From assembly GCF_008107625.1 (NCBI RefSeq), contig NZ_SDKK01000007.1, positions 1 through 64,000 of the forward strand: 64,000 nucleotides of DNA, in the 5' to 3' direction. Below are positions 51,720 through 60,356 of this stretch, piece after piece. The notes beneath the pieces were generated by a model. That model saw only the letters and a program-made list of their open reading frames with translations. It searched no databases and was not told the origin of the DNA. Each line of letters begins with the position of its first letter. Within the stretch, counting starts at the first letter, position 1. This DNA comes from Zoogloea oleivorans (GTDB lineage Bacteria; Pseudomonadota; Gammaproteobacteria; Burkholderiales; Rhodocyclaceae). The position numbers and the translations under genes were made by a program.

Positions 51720-53560
51720 GTGCCCCCCGCTACGCTATCGGGATCGACCTGGGCACCACCCACTGCGCCCTGTCCTATGTAGACGTCACCGCAAGCGACG
51801 GCGAGAAGGTCGTCCAGCATGTGCTGCCGATTCCGCAACTCACCGGCCCCGGCACCATCGAATCGCGTTCGCTGCTGCCGTCCTTCCTCTACCTGCCCCA
51901 CGAAAGCGAGCTGGCTCCGGGTGACCTGGGTCTGCCCTGGACCTCATCCCAGGATTTCGCTGCCGGCGAGTTTGCCCGTACGCGTGGCGCCGCCACGCCG
52001 ATCCGTCTGGTGGCGAGCGCCAAAAGCTGGCTGTGCCATCCGGGCGTCGACCGCCGTGCGGCGATCCTGCCAGCCGAGGCCCCTGCCGAAGTGGCGCGCA
52101 TCTCCCCGCTGACGGCCTCGATCCGCTACCTGTCGCACCTGCGCGAAGCCTGGAATGTCGCCCATCCCGACGCGCCCTTCGACGCGCAGGACGTCACCGT
52201 CACCATCCCCGCCTCCTTCGACCCGGCGGCGCGCGAACTCACCGCCGAAGCCACCCGCGCCGCCGGTTACAGCGGCATCACCCTCCTCGAAGAACCCCAG
52301 GCTGCGCTGTACAGCTGGATCCAGCACAGCGCCGGCCAGTGGCGCAAGGATGTGAAAAAAGGCGACATCATCCTCGTCGTGGACGTGGGCGGCGGTACCA
52401 CCGACCTGTCGCTGATCGCCGTGCTCGAACGGGACGGCCAGCTTGAGCTGCACCGGGTCGCCGTCGGCGATCACATCCTGCTCGGTGGCGACAACATGGA
52501 CCTCGCACTGGCCTACGGTGTGGCCCGCAAGCTCGCCGCCCAGGGCACCCAGCTCGACCCGTGGCAAACCCGCGCCCTTGCCCACGCCTGCCGCGGCGCC
52601 AAGGAAACCCTGCTTGGCGATGCCAGCGTGGATGTGGTACCGGTCGTCGTACCGAGCCGCGGCGCCAGGCTCATCGGCGGCTCGATTCGCACTGAAGTCA
52701 CCCGCGAGGAGCTCACCCGCAGCCTGCTCGACGGCTTCTTCCCCGAAGTGGCGGTGTCCGACGCACCGATCAGCCGGGCCCGCGGCGCGCTGACCCAGCT
52801 CGGCCTGCCCTACGCCCAGGACGCGGCGATCACCCGCCACCTCGGTGCCTTCCTCAGCCGCCAGCGCGGTGCCACCACCGAGCTTGAAGGCTTTGCCGCC
52901 CAGCCCCACGACGCCTCCTTCCTGCATCCCACCGCCGTACTGTTCAACGGCGGCGTGCTCAAGTCCGGGTTGATTGCCGAACGCGTCCTTGGCCTCATCA
53001 ATACCTGGCTGGCAGCCGAAGGCGCGGCGTCGGCACGACTGCTCGGCGGCACTGACCTCGACCTCGCGGTGGCCCGCGGCGCAGCCTATTACGGCTACGT
53101 GCGGCACGGCCGTGGCGTACGCATCCGCGGCGGCACGGCACGGGCCTATTACGTGGCGGTGGAATCGGCGATGCCGGCCATCCCCGGCATGGAGCCGCCA
53201 CTGCAGGCCCTGTGCATCGCCCCCTTCGGCATCGAAGAAGGCACCGAAGCCGAACTGCCGATGCAGGAGTTCGGCCTGGTGGTCGGTGAGCCGGTGCGCT
53301 TCCGCTTCTTCGGCTCGTCGGTGCGGCGCCAGGACCAGGTCGGTACCCTGCTCGACTTCTGGGCGCCGGACGAACTCCAGGAGCTGGAGGAAATCGAAGC
53401 CAGCCTGCCCGCCGAAGGGCGCCGCCCGGGCGAAATCGTGGCGGTATGGCTGCAAGCCCGCGTGACCGAAACCGGCACCCTCGAGCTTGAAGCCCTGCCC
53501 GTCGGCGGCAGCGAGCACTGGAAGGTGGAATTCGACGTACGCGGCAGCGAGCAGGCGTGA
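51716..53560 (+). CDS. Hsp70-like chaperone, first of a DUF2760-linked pair
   Basis: 614 residues from GTG 51716 (overlap with the DUF2760 stop); a longer open frame reaching 51071 runs through the DUF2760 gene and is not coding there. The actin-fold ATPase has the Hsp70 phosphate loops YAIGIDLGTTHCALSY and VVDVGGGTTDLSLIAV, the adenosine-site NGGVLKSGLIAERVL and later AVARGAAYYG. About 390 residues of ATPase are followed by a short and divergent substrate domain (FRFFGSSVRRQDQVG). No EEVD tail or DnaJ partner nearby. Likely a specialised chaperone; client unknown. Confidence 0.92.
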   Translation: MSAPRYAIGIDLGTTHCALSYVDVTASDGEKVVQHVLPIPQLTGPGTIESRSLLPSFLYLPHESELAPGDLGLPWTSSQDFAAGEFARTRGAATPIRLVASAKSWLCHPGVDRRAAILPAEAPAEVARISPLTASIRYLSHLREAWNVAHPDAPFDAQDVTVTIPASFDPAARELTAEATRAAGYSGITLLEEPQAALYSWIQHSAGQWRKDVKKGDIILVVDVGGGTTDLSLIAVLERDGQLELHRVAVGDHILLGGDNMDLALAYGVARKLAAQGTQLDPWQTRALAHACRGAKETLLGDASVDVVPVVVPSRGARLIGGSIRTEVTREELTRSLLDGFFPEVAVSDAPISRARGALTQLGLPYAQDAAITRHLGAFLSRQRGATTELEGFAAQPHDASFLHPTAVLFNGGVLKSGLIAERVLGLINTWLAAEGAASARLLGGTDLDLAVARGAAYYGYVRHGRGVRIRGGTARAYYVAVESAMPAIPGMEPPLQALCIAPFGIEEGTEAELPMQEFGLVVGEPVRFRFFGSSVRRQDQVGTLLDFWAPDELQELEEIEASLPAEGRRPGEIVAVWLQARVTETGTLELEALPVGGSEHWKVEFDVRGSEQA

Positions 53561-53591
53561 GCGGAGCAAACAGAAGGACGCACCTCACCCC

Positions 53592-56372
53592 ATGAGCACT
53601 TACCTCGTCGGCATCGACCTCGGCACCAGCAACACCGTCGTGGCTTACGCAGCAGCAGGGGATGAGGAAATCCGCCTGCTGTCCATCGACCAGCTGGTCG
53701 GCCCCGGCGAGGTGGCCACACGGCCACTGCTGCCGTCCGTGCGCTACCACCCTGCCACCGGCGAGCTCGACCCGGCATCCCTGCAACTGCCTTGGGGCAC
53801 GCCGACGCCGGGCGGCGACGCCGCACCGGTAATCGGCAGCTACGCCCGCGACCTCGGCGCCCAGGTGCCCGGCCGGCTGGTGGCCAGCGCCAAGAGCTGG
53901 CTGTCGCACGCCGGCGTCGATCGCAGCGCCGCCATCCTGCCGTGGGGTGCCGGCGACGATGTAACCAAGGTCTCACCACTGGCCGCCAGCGCAAGCTACC
54001 TGGCCCACGTGCGCGCGGCCTGGGACGCCCGCTTTCCCGACAGTCCGCTGGCCGCACAGGAAATCGTGCTCACCATTCCCGCGTCCTTCGACGAAGGCGC
54101 CCGGGCGCTCACCGTGGAGGCCGCCCATCTGGCCGGACTGCCCACACTGCGCCTGATCGAGGAACCCCAGGCGGCCTTCCAGGACTGGCTGTTCCGCCAT
54201 CGTGACAGTCTCACCGCCGAGCTGGCAGGCAGCCGGCTGGTACTGGTCTGCGACGTGGGCGGCGGCACCACTGACCTGACACTGATCCAGGTCGAAGCCG
54301 GCCACACCGGCGCAGCCCCGCGCCTGACCCGCATCGGCGTCGGCGACCACCTGATGCTCGGTGGCGACAACATGGACCTCGCGCTGGCCCATCTGATCGA
54401 ACAGCGCCTGGGCGGCACCGAGCGCCTGTCGGCGGCGCGTTTTTCGCAACTGGTACAACGCTGCCGGGCCGCCAAGGAGCAACTGCTGGCAGCCGACGCT
54501 CCCGAGCAGGTCAGCGTGACCTTGCTCGGCGCCGGGTCGCGCCTCATCGGCGCAGCCCGTTCGGTGGCGCTGCAACGCGAAGAAGTCGAGCGCCTCGTCG
54601 TGGATGGTTTTTTCCCGCCCGGCGAGGCACGCGATACGCCCCGTAAACGCCGCGCCGGCATCGTCGAGTTCGGCTTGCCCTACCCCGCCGACCCGGCCAT
54701 CACCCGCCACCTGGCGGCCTTTCTGCAGCGTCATGCCGACGCGGCACGGGCGGCCCTCGGCGCGGATGCGCCGGTCGAAGGCCACTTGCCGGTGCCGGAT
54801 ACCCTGCTCCTCAACGGCGGTGTGTTCCGCGCCGGCCCCCTGGCCGAGCGGCTCGAAACCACCCTGGCGGGCTGGCGTGGCGCCAGACTGCGTGTGCTGC
54901 ACAACGACGCCCCCGACCTGGCCGTCGCCCGCGGCGCGGTCGCCTACGGGCTGGCCCGCACGCGGGGAACCGGGCCGGCCATCGGCGGCGGTTCGGCACG
55001 CAGCTATTTCCTGCTTCTCGCCGACGACAAAACAGGCCAACGCGGTATCTGCATCCTGCCCCGCGGCACCGAGGCCGGTCACGAAATAGATCTGCCGACG
55101 CGCAGCTTTGCACTACGTCTCGGGCAGGCCGTGCGTTTCCATCTTGTTTCGTCGGTTGGCGATACGCCCTGGCAAGCTGGTGATCTGGTCGATCTTGCCG
55201 GTGACGGCTTTGTCCGCCTGCCGCCGATCGCCACTGTGCTGCCGGTCCCCGAAGGCACCCGCCGACTGGACGTAACAGTGCAGCTCAGCACAGCAATAAC
55301 TGAAGTCGGCACGCTGGAGATGCATTGCGTCAGTGCCGACGATCCGGCCCGCCGCTGGCTGCTGGCTTTCGAGTTGCGCGGAGACACCGCCGCTGCGGGT
55401 GATGAAGGCAATCCCGCACCCACGCTGCCAGTGCCGCAACTCGGCGCAGCCATCGCACTGATCGACCTGGTTTTCGGCACCCAATCTCAGCACGTCGACG
55501 CGAAGGAAGTACGCGGCCTGCGCGCCCGTCTCGAACGCCTGCTCGGCCCGCGGGAAGAATGGGACATCCCCGTGCTGCGGGCGCTCTTCGATGCGCTGAT
55601 GGAACGAGCCAGCCGCCGCCGGCGCTCCGCCGAGCACGAACGCACCTGGCTGAATCTGGCCGGTTATACGCTGCGCCCCGGGCTTGGGGCCACACTCGAC
55701 GAATGGCGCATCGAGCAGCTGTTCGGGCTGTTCGGGCAAGGCCTTCAGTACGTGCAGGAAAACCGCAACTGGTCGGAATGGTGGACCCTGTGGCGTCGCG
55801 CCGCTGGCGGCCTGCCCGAAGCGGCCCAGCTGGCCGTGCTGGAAGTGCTCGCCGGCCACCTGGAACAGGCCGATGCCCGACGCACGCGCGACCCGGTACA
55901 AGCCAGTTACGACGACATGGTGCGGCTGGCGGCATCGCTGGAGCGGGTGCCGACCATGCACCGGATAGAGGTCGGCAAGTGGCTCCTGAGCCGCCTGCAC
56001 AACCCCGCCGAAAAGGCCCACACCTGGTGGGCGCTCGGCCGGGTTGGCGCACGGGAGTCGCTGTACGGCAGCACCCACACGGTGGTGCCCGCCGACATCG
56101 CCGCCGGCTGGCTGGACGCCGTCCTCGCCGTCGACTGGAAGCGCGTCGAGCACGCCGCCTTCGCTGCAGCCCAGATCGCCCGCCTGACGGGCGACCGCGC
56201 CCGCGACCTGCCTGCCGAACGGCGCGACGAAGCGGTTCGCCGCCTTATCGCCATGCGCGCGCCACAAGGCTGGATCGCCATGGTCCGCGACGGCACCCGG
56301 CCGGACGAGGCCGAACAGCGCCGCAGCTTCGGCGAAGCACTGCCGCCGGGGCTCCGGCTCATCGGTTCTTAG
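53592..56372 (+). CDS. Hsp70-like chaperone with C-terminal DUF3731 extension
   Basis: 926 residues. The ATPase is clear: YLVGIDLGTSNTVVAY, CDVGGGTTDLTLIQV, LLNGGVFRAGPLAERLE and LAVARGAVAYGLAR. A short beta domain follows (about 470-600), then a helical C-terminal region of about 320 residues (WNL-like segments LNLAGYTLRPGLGATLDEWR and HNPAEKAHTWWALGRVGAR) that corresponds to DUF3731. It starts 31 bases after the first Hsp70. Gene order DUF2760-Hsp70-Hsp70/DUF3731 is a known conserved set of unknown function. Its end overlaps the convergent arginase gene by four bases. Confidence 0.92.
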   Translation: MSTYLVGIDLGTSNTVVAYAAAGDEEIRLLSIDQLVGPGEVATRPLLPSVRYHPATGELDPASLQLPWGTPTPGGDAAPVIGSYARDLGAQVPGRLVASAKSWLSHAGVDRSAAILPWGAGDDVTKVSPLAASASYLAHVRAAWDARFPDSPLAAQEIVLTIPASFDEGARALTVEAAHLAGLPTLRLIEEPQAAFQDWLFRHRDSLTAELAGSRLVLVCDVGGGTTDLTLIQVEAGHTGAAPRLTRIGVGDHLMLGGDNMDLALAHLIEQRLGGTERLSAARFSQLVQRCRAAKEQLLAADAPEQVSVTLLGAGSRLIGAARSVALQREEVERLVVDGFFPPGEARDTPRKRRAGIVEFGLPYPADPAITRHLAAFLQRHADAARAALGADAPVEGHLPVPDTLLLNGGVFRAGPLAERLETTLAGWRGARLRVLHNDAPDLAVARGAVAYGLARTRGTGPAIGGGSARSYFLLLADDKTGQRGICILPRGTEAGHEIDLPTRSFALRLGQAVRFHLVSSVGDTPWQAGDLVDLAGDGFVRLPPIATVLPVPEGTRRLDVTVQLSTAITEVGTLEMHCVSADDPARRWLLAFELRGDTAAAGDEGNPAPTLPVPQLGAAIALIDLVFGTQSQHVDAKEVRGLRARLERLLGPREEWDIPVLRALFDALMERASRRRRSAEHERTWLNLAGYTLRPGLGATLDEWRIEQLFGLFGQGLQYVQENRNWSEWWTLWRRAAGGLPEAAQLAVLEVLAGHLEQADARRTRDPVQASYDDMVRLAASLERVPTMHRIEVGKWLLSRLHNPAEKAHTWWALGRVGARESLYGSTHTVVPADIAAGWLDAVLAVDWKRVEHAAFAAAQIARLTGDRARDLPAERRDEAVRRLIAMRAPQGWIAMVRDGTRPDEAEQRRSFGEALPPGLRLIGS

Positions 56373-57268
56373 GCCAGGGCCGGCTCCAGCAGGGAGCAGC
56401 ACAAGTCGTGCACGGCCTGCGCGGTAGTGAAATTCGGATCCTGATCGGGGTTGTACTCGACAACCTCCAGAGCTTGCAACCTCGTATCACCACGCAAGGG
56501 GGCAAGCGCCTGAATGAGTTCGGCGCGCAACAATCCATCAGGAACCGGCGTACCGACGCCGGGCTCTTCCAGGGGATCAAGAGCATCGAGATCGATGCTG
56601 ATCCCGTAGCCGGCAGTCTCCCGGCACACGTGGCGGCGGGCTTCCTGAAGCACGGCACTCATCCCGCGCTCATGGACTTCCTGCATGTAATAGATGCGTA
56701 CCCCCAGCGTCAGCAACAGGGCCGCCTCGCGCCATTCAAAGCTGCGCACGCCGATCAGGCACACGTCCTGCGGGCGGAGCGTCGGGGCCGCATCCGCGAT
56801 ACCGCTCAGTTGTGGTGCGCCATGTCCCAGCAGGCAAGCCAAGGGCATATCGTGGATATTCTGGCTGGAGCCGCTGTACACAGCATGGCTATCCATGTGC
56901 GCATCGATCCAGATCAGGCCCAGCCGGGCCCCCGGCCCCCTGCTTTCCAGATGGGCATGGACGCCAGACCAAGTGCCAATGGCGCAGGAGTGATCGCCAC
57001 CAATCACCAGCGGGAAATTCCCGGCCGCCAGATGCCCCCTGACCGCCGTTGCCAGCCGACGGGTCATGTCGCTGAGCGCCGGCAGCGGTCCGGCAGCCGA
57101 CTCGTGCGACGGGCGCAGGGTTTCGTCCCACTGCGACGTCCCGTCGGCGGGGGCCAGATCATCGAGAAATTCAAAGCGGCGCAGGATTTCGGGCCCGTCC
57201 TGACAAGCCGGATCACCGGCACCATAAGCATTGGCGACACCGATCACGGCGATTTTGCGTTGCGGCAT
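56369..57268 (-). CDS. rocF: Arginase/agmatinase family manganese hydrolase, probably arginase
   Basis: 299 residues from ATG 57268 (MPQRKIAVIGVANAYGAGD), with AGGAA 9 bases upstream; an earlier in-frame start at 57298 lacks one. Mn ligands are seen in VIGGDHSCAIGTW (about 97), WIDAHMDSHAV (about 128) and SIDLDALDPLEEPG (about 225). The N-terminus and the length fit arginase better than agmatinase or formiminoglutamase, but the substrate cannot be proved. Arginase gives ornithine and urea. Divergent from the NemR-type gene; stand-alone. Confidence 0.88.
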   Translation of the reverse strand: MPQRKIAVIGVANAYGAGDPACQDGPEILRRFEFLDDLAPADGTSQWDETLRPSHESAAGPLPALSDMTRRLATAVRGHLAAGNFPLVIGGDHSCAIGTWSGVHAHLESRGPGARLGLIWIDAHMDSHAVYSGSSQNIHDMPLACLLGHGAPQLSGIADAAPTLRPQDVCLIGVRSFEWREAALLLTLGVRIYYMQEVHERGMSAVLQEARRHVCRETAGYGISIDLDALDPLEEPGVGTPVPDGLLRAELIQALAPLRGDTRLQALEVVEYNPDQDPNFTTAQAVHDLCCSLLEPALA

Positions 57269-57328
57269 GTGAAAAGTTCCTGAAGGCGAAAGCGGCACGG
57301 GACAATGTGTCCGATACCTTTATTTTAA

Positions 57329-57345
57329 CTAGACGACCGGTCTAG
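57329..57345. promoter_or_regulatory. NemR-type operator, copy 1 (before nemR)
   Basis: The palindrome CTAGACGACCGGTCTAG ends 21 bases before the nemR start. Its inner 15 bases are identical to a second copy before nemA. It resembles the TAGACC...GGTCTA operator of E. coli NemR, so autoregulation is likely. Confidence 0.75.
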
Positions 57346-57366
57346 TTTTCATTAATATCTCCTCCC

Positions 57367-57951
57367 ATGAAGCCGCATCACACCGATACCCGCCAGCACA
57401 TCCTCGATACCGGCAGCCGGATCATCGCCGGGAAGGGGTTTTCCTGCGTTGGCCTGAACGAAATCCTGCAGGCAGCAGAAGTGCCCAAAGGGTCGTTCTA
57501 TCACTACTTCAAGTCCAAGGAACAATTCGGCGAGGCCTTGCTGGAAAATTTTTTCGACGGTTACCTCGGTCAGATCGACACGCTGTTCACCACGCCCGGG
57601 CTGTCGGCCCGCGAACGCCTGCTGCGCTACTGGCAGCAGTGGCAGCAAACCCAGTGCGAAAGCTGCGACGATCAGAAATGCCTGGTCGTCAAACTCGGCG
57701 CCGAAGTCGCCGACCTCTCGGAAGCCATGCGGCTGACCCTGCGCAACGGCACCGAGCACGTCATCGAACGCCTGGCAGGCTGTATCGCCGCCGGGCTGGC
57801 CGATGCCTCCCTGCCCACACTTAAACCTGTGGACACGGCCCGCACGCTTTACCAGTTGTGGCTCGGAGCCAGCCTGCTGGCCAAGCTGCACCGCAACGCC
57901 AGCCCGCTGGAGCACGCCATGCGGGCAACCCTGCAACTGCTGTCCCACTAA
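57367..57951 (+). CDS. nemR: NemR-like TetR-family electrophile/redox-sensing repressor
   Basis: 194 residues. TetR HTH at about 10-58 (GLNEILQAAEVPKGSFYHYF). Cys97, Cys100 and Cys105 (CESCDDQKCLVVKLGAEVAD) lie where E. coli NemR has its sensing cysteines (98 and 106). In E. coli NemR is inactivated by N-chlorotaurine, HOCl, quinones and methylglyoxal-type electrophiles and de-represses nemA. Two identical operators flank this gene, and nemA follows it on the same strand, as in E. coli. Confidence 0.9.
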   Translation: MKPHHTDTRQHILDTGSRIIAGKGFSCVGLNEILQAAEVPKGSFYHYFKSKEQFGEALLENFFDGYLGQIDTLFTTPGLSARERLLRYWQQWQQTQCESCDDQKCLVVKLGAEVADLSEAMRLTLRNGTEHVIERLAGCIAAGLADASLPTLKPVDTARTLYQLWLGASLLAKLHRNASPLEHAMRATLQLLSH

Positions 57952-57998
57952 AACACGCAAATACCCTTCCGAATTTCCCTTACCGCTCGGTCAAAAAA

Positions 57999-58013
57999 TA
58001 GACGACCGGTCTA
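57999..58013. promoter_or_regulatory. NemR-type operator, copy 2 (before nemA)
   Basis: TAGACGACCGGTCTA, identical to the core of the copy at 57329-57345, ends 22 bases before the nemA start. It gives nemA its own repressed promoter in addition to any read-through from nemR. Confidence 0.75.
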
Positions 58014-58035
58014 ATCAAACCACAAGGAAAGCACC

Positions 58036-59124
58036 ATGACCACGCTCTTCGACCCGATCCAGATCGGCGACATTTCCCTCGCCAACCGCATCGCCATGGC
58101 ACCGCTGACGCGCAACCGCGCCACCGGCACCATCCCGACCCCAATCATGGCCGAATACTACGGCCAGCGCGCCACGGCCGGCCTGATCATCGCCGAGGCC
58201 AGCCAGATCAGCCCGATGGCCCAGGGCTACCTCGACACACCGGGCATCCATTCGCCGGAACAGATCGCCGCCTGGCGCCCGGTGACCGACGCAGTGCACG
58301 CCGCCGGCGGTCGCATCGTTCTGCAACTGTGGCATGTGGGCCGGATTTCCCACAGTTCCCTGCTGCCCGACGGCGCCGCCCCGGTATCGTCCACTAACCA
58401 AATCGCCGCCACCCAAACCTTCACCCGCGACGGCTTCGTGCCGGTGTCTGCCCCCCGCGCCCTGCGTGACGACGAGCTGCCCGGCCTGGTCGAGGACTAC
58501 CGCCGCGCTGCCCGCAACGCCATTGAAGCCGGCTTCGACGGTGTCGAACTTCACGCCGCCAACACCTATCTGCTGGAGCAGTTCCTGCGCGACAGCATCA
58601 ACGACCGCAGCGGCCCCTACGGCGGCAGCATCCCCAACCGGGCGCGCCTGCTCCTCGAAGTGGTCCAGGCCATCGCCAGCGAAATCGGCGCCGGCCGCAC
58701 CGGCGTGCGCCTGAGCCCCCTGACCACCTTCGGCGGCAGCTCACCGCTGGACAGCAATCCCCAGGCGCTCTACGGCTATGTGATCGAACAACTCGCCCCG
58801 CTGGGCCTGGCCTTCGTGCATATGATCGAAGGCCAGACCGGTGGCGAACGTCATCCCGCAGACGCCCCGACCTTTGACTACGCGGCCCTGCGCAAGGCCT
58901 TCCCGGGCGCCTGGATCGTCAATAACGGCTTCAGCCGCACCGACGCCCTCGACGCTGTGGAAAGCGGCCAGACCGATCTGGTCGCCTTTGGCCGTCCCTT
59001 CATCAGCAACCCGGACTTCGTCCGCCGCCTGAAAGAGGACGCGCCCCTCAACGCGCTGCGCGCCGACAAGCTGTACGGCGGCGGCGCGGAAGGTTATATC
59101 GACTACCCGGCCCTGCAAAACTGA
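58036..59124 (+). CDS. nemA: NemA-type alkene reductase (Old Yellow Enzyme family)
   Basis: 362 residues. FMN TIM barrel with MAPLTRNRA, the GLIIAEASQIS strand, LQLWHVGRISHSS, the substrate-binding ELHAANTYLLEQFLRD (HAAN pair) and NDRSGPYGGSIPNRARLL; the C-terminal phosphate site FGRPFISNPD is intact. It reduces alpha,beta-unsaturated carbonyls, N-ethylmaleimide and nitro-esters with NAD(P)H. Preceded by AAGGAAA and by the operator at 57999. Confidence 0.94.
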   Translation: MTTLFDPIQIGDISLANRIAMAPLTRNRATGTIPTPIMAEYYGQRATAGLIIAEASQISPMAQGYLDTPGIHSPEQIAAWRPVTDAVHAAGGRIVLQLWHVGRISHSSLLPDGAAPVSSTNQIAATQTFTRDGFVPVSAPRALRDDELPGLVEDYRRAARNAIEAGFDGVELHAANTYLLEQFLRDSINDRSGPYGGSIPNRARLLLEVVQAIASEIGAGRTGVRLSPLTTFGGSSPLDSNPQALYGYVIEQLAPLGLAFVHMIEGQTGGERHPADAPTFDYAALRKAFPGAWIVNNGFSRTDALDAVESGQTDLVAFGRPFISNPDFVRRLKEDAPLNALRADKLYGGGAEGYIDYPALQN

Positions 59125-59222
59125 CGCGGGACGGGTGGAAGGATCACGGCGTCTGACTTAAAAACCAGGCCGTGGGCAGGCTTGCACAGAGCCGGCCCAT
59201 GGCCGAACCCCGAGCCCTTGCC

Positions 59223-59921
59223 ATGAACGACACTCATCTTCAAATCAACGCCGACTTCACCCAGCGCGTCGTCATCCCTCCCGCTCAGGCCGGAGACTGG
59301 GTGCCCTCTCCCTGCGCCGGAGTATGGCGCCACCGGCTCGACCGCATCGGTGGAGAACTTGCCCGTGCAACCAGCATCGTTCGCTACGCAGCAGGCTCAA
59401 GCTTCAGCCCGCACACCCACGGCGGCGGCGAGGAATTCCTGGTACTCGACGGCGTGTTTTCGGATGAGCAGGGTGATTACCCGGCCGGCACCTACATCCG
59501 CAACCCGCCTGGCACCACGCACGCGCCCTTTACCCGGGAAGGCTGCACGATTTTCGTCAAACTGTGGCAGTTCGCCGAAAGTGACACCCAGCCGGTGCGA
59601 ATCGACACGCCATCGGCTACCTGGTACCCGGGCCTCGTCCCCGGCCTGTCGGTCATGCCCCTGCATGAATTCGACGGGATCAATTCGGCGCTGGTGAGAT
59701 GGTCTCCCAACACCCGTTTCAACACCCACACGCATCCGGGTGGAGAAGAAATACTGGTGCTCGAAGGCGTGTTTCGTGACGAAGCGGGAACGTATCCGGC
59801 CGGCACCTGGTTGCGCAACCCGCGCTGGAGCCGGCACACTCCCTACACGGAGGCCGAGGGCGCGCTCATCTACGTGAAAGTCGGACACCTGGGGGCGCCG
59901 ATGCTGCAGATCTCCGGGTAA
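59223..59921 (+). CDS. Double-cupin (ChrR-like) protein
   Basis: 232 residues from ATG 59223. Two cupin domains, each with the metal-site consensus: HTHGGGEEFLVLDGVF (about 60-75) and HTHPGGEEILVLEGVF (about 170-185). This is the anti-ECFsigma ChrR cupin type. Unlike ChrR it lacks the N-terminal zinc anti-sigma helices, and no sigma-factor gene is near. Possible quercetinase-like or metal-sensing role. Its position after nemA hints at oxidative or electrophile stress; inference only. Confidence 0.88.
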   Translation: MNDTHLQINADFTQRVVIPPAQAGDWVPSPCAGVWRHRLDRIGGELARATSIVRYAAGSSFSPHTHGGGEEFLVLDGVFSDEQGDYPAGTYIRNPPGTTHAPFTREGCTIFVKLWQFAESDTQPVRIDTPSATWYPGLVPGLSVMPLHEFDGINSALVRWSPNTRFNTHTHPGGEEILVLEGVFRDEAGTYPAGTWLRNPRWSRHTPYTEAEGALIYVKVGHLGAPMLQISG

Positions 59922-60009
59922 ACAGTCTCTTCCCTCCCTCTTCAAGTCGGCGCAAACTGCCTCATGCGCATGTCGCAACGGCATGATCAGGCCGTCAAAG
60001 GAGAGCACG

Positions 60010-60342
60010 ATGGACAGGAAGGAAGCCTTCTGGCACATCCTCTATCGCTACCTGTGGCCCTTCCCCTACTTCCGGGACGTGACCCAAGGGAGCCTCCTCG
60101 AACGCCAGCAGAACTACCGCTACAACCGCCGGATCGGCATTCACCATCTTCCCGGCTTCATGCTCAAGTGGGCCTGTCTGACCCTGTTCTTCTTTGTGCT
60201 GGGTAATGTGTGTGAAGAACTGCTCGAAGTCGTGCTGCCCGCCGCCTGCTGCTTCGTTACCGGTACCTGGACCTTGACCATCGCCGTCCAGCTGACCGTC
60301 GCGTGGCTGTGGCTGCGACGCTTTCCGGAACTCGGCCGATAA
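60010..60342 (+). CDS. Small membrane protein of unknown function
   Basis: 110 residues from ATG 60010, with AAAGGAGAG 5 bases upstream. The N-terminal half is cytoplasmic and aromatic-rich (EAFWHILYRYLWPFPYFRDV; RYNRRIGIHHLPG). Two TM segments follow (about 53-71, and 77-98), the second holding two adjacent Cys. I do not recognise the family. Convergent with the beta-CASP gene 14 bases away. Confidence 0.75.
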   Translation: MDRKEAFWHILYRYLWPFPYFRDVTQGSLLERQQNYRYNRRIGIHHLPGFMLKWACLTLFFFVLGNVCEELLEVVLPAACCFVTGTWTLTIAVQLTVAWLWLRRFPELGR

Positions 60343-60356
60343 AAGGGCGCTTGCCC

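Noticed and set aside
53998-56402. Minus-strand frames of 369 and 429 residues
   Set aside because: Antisense to the second Hsp70; no ribosome site or recognisable domain.
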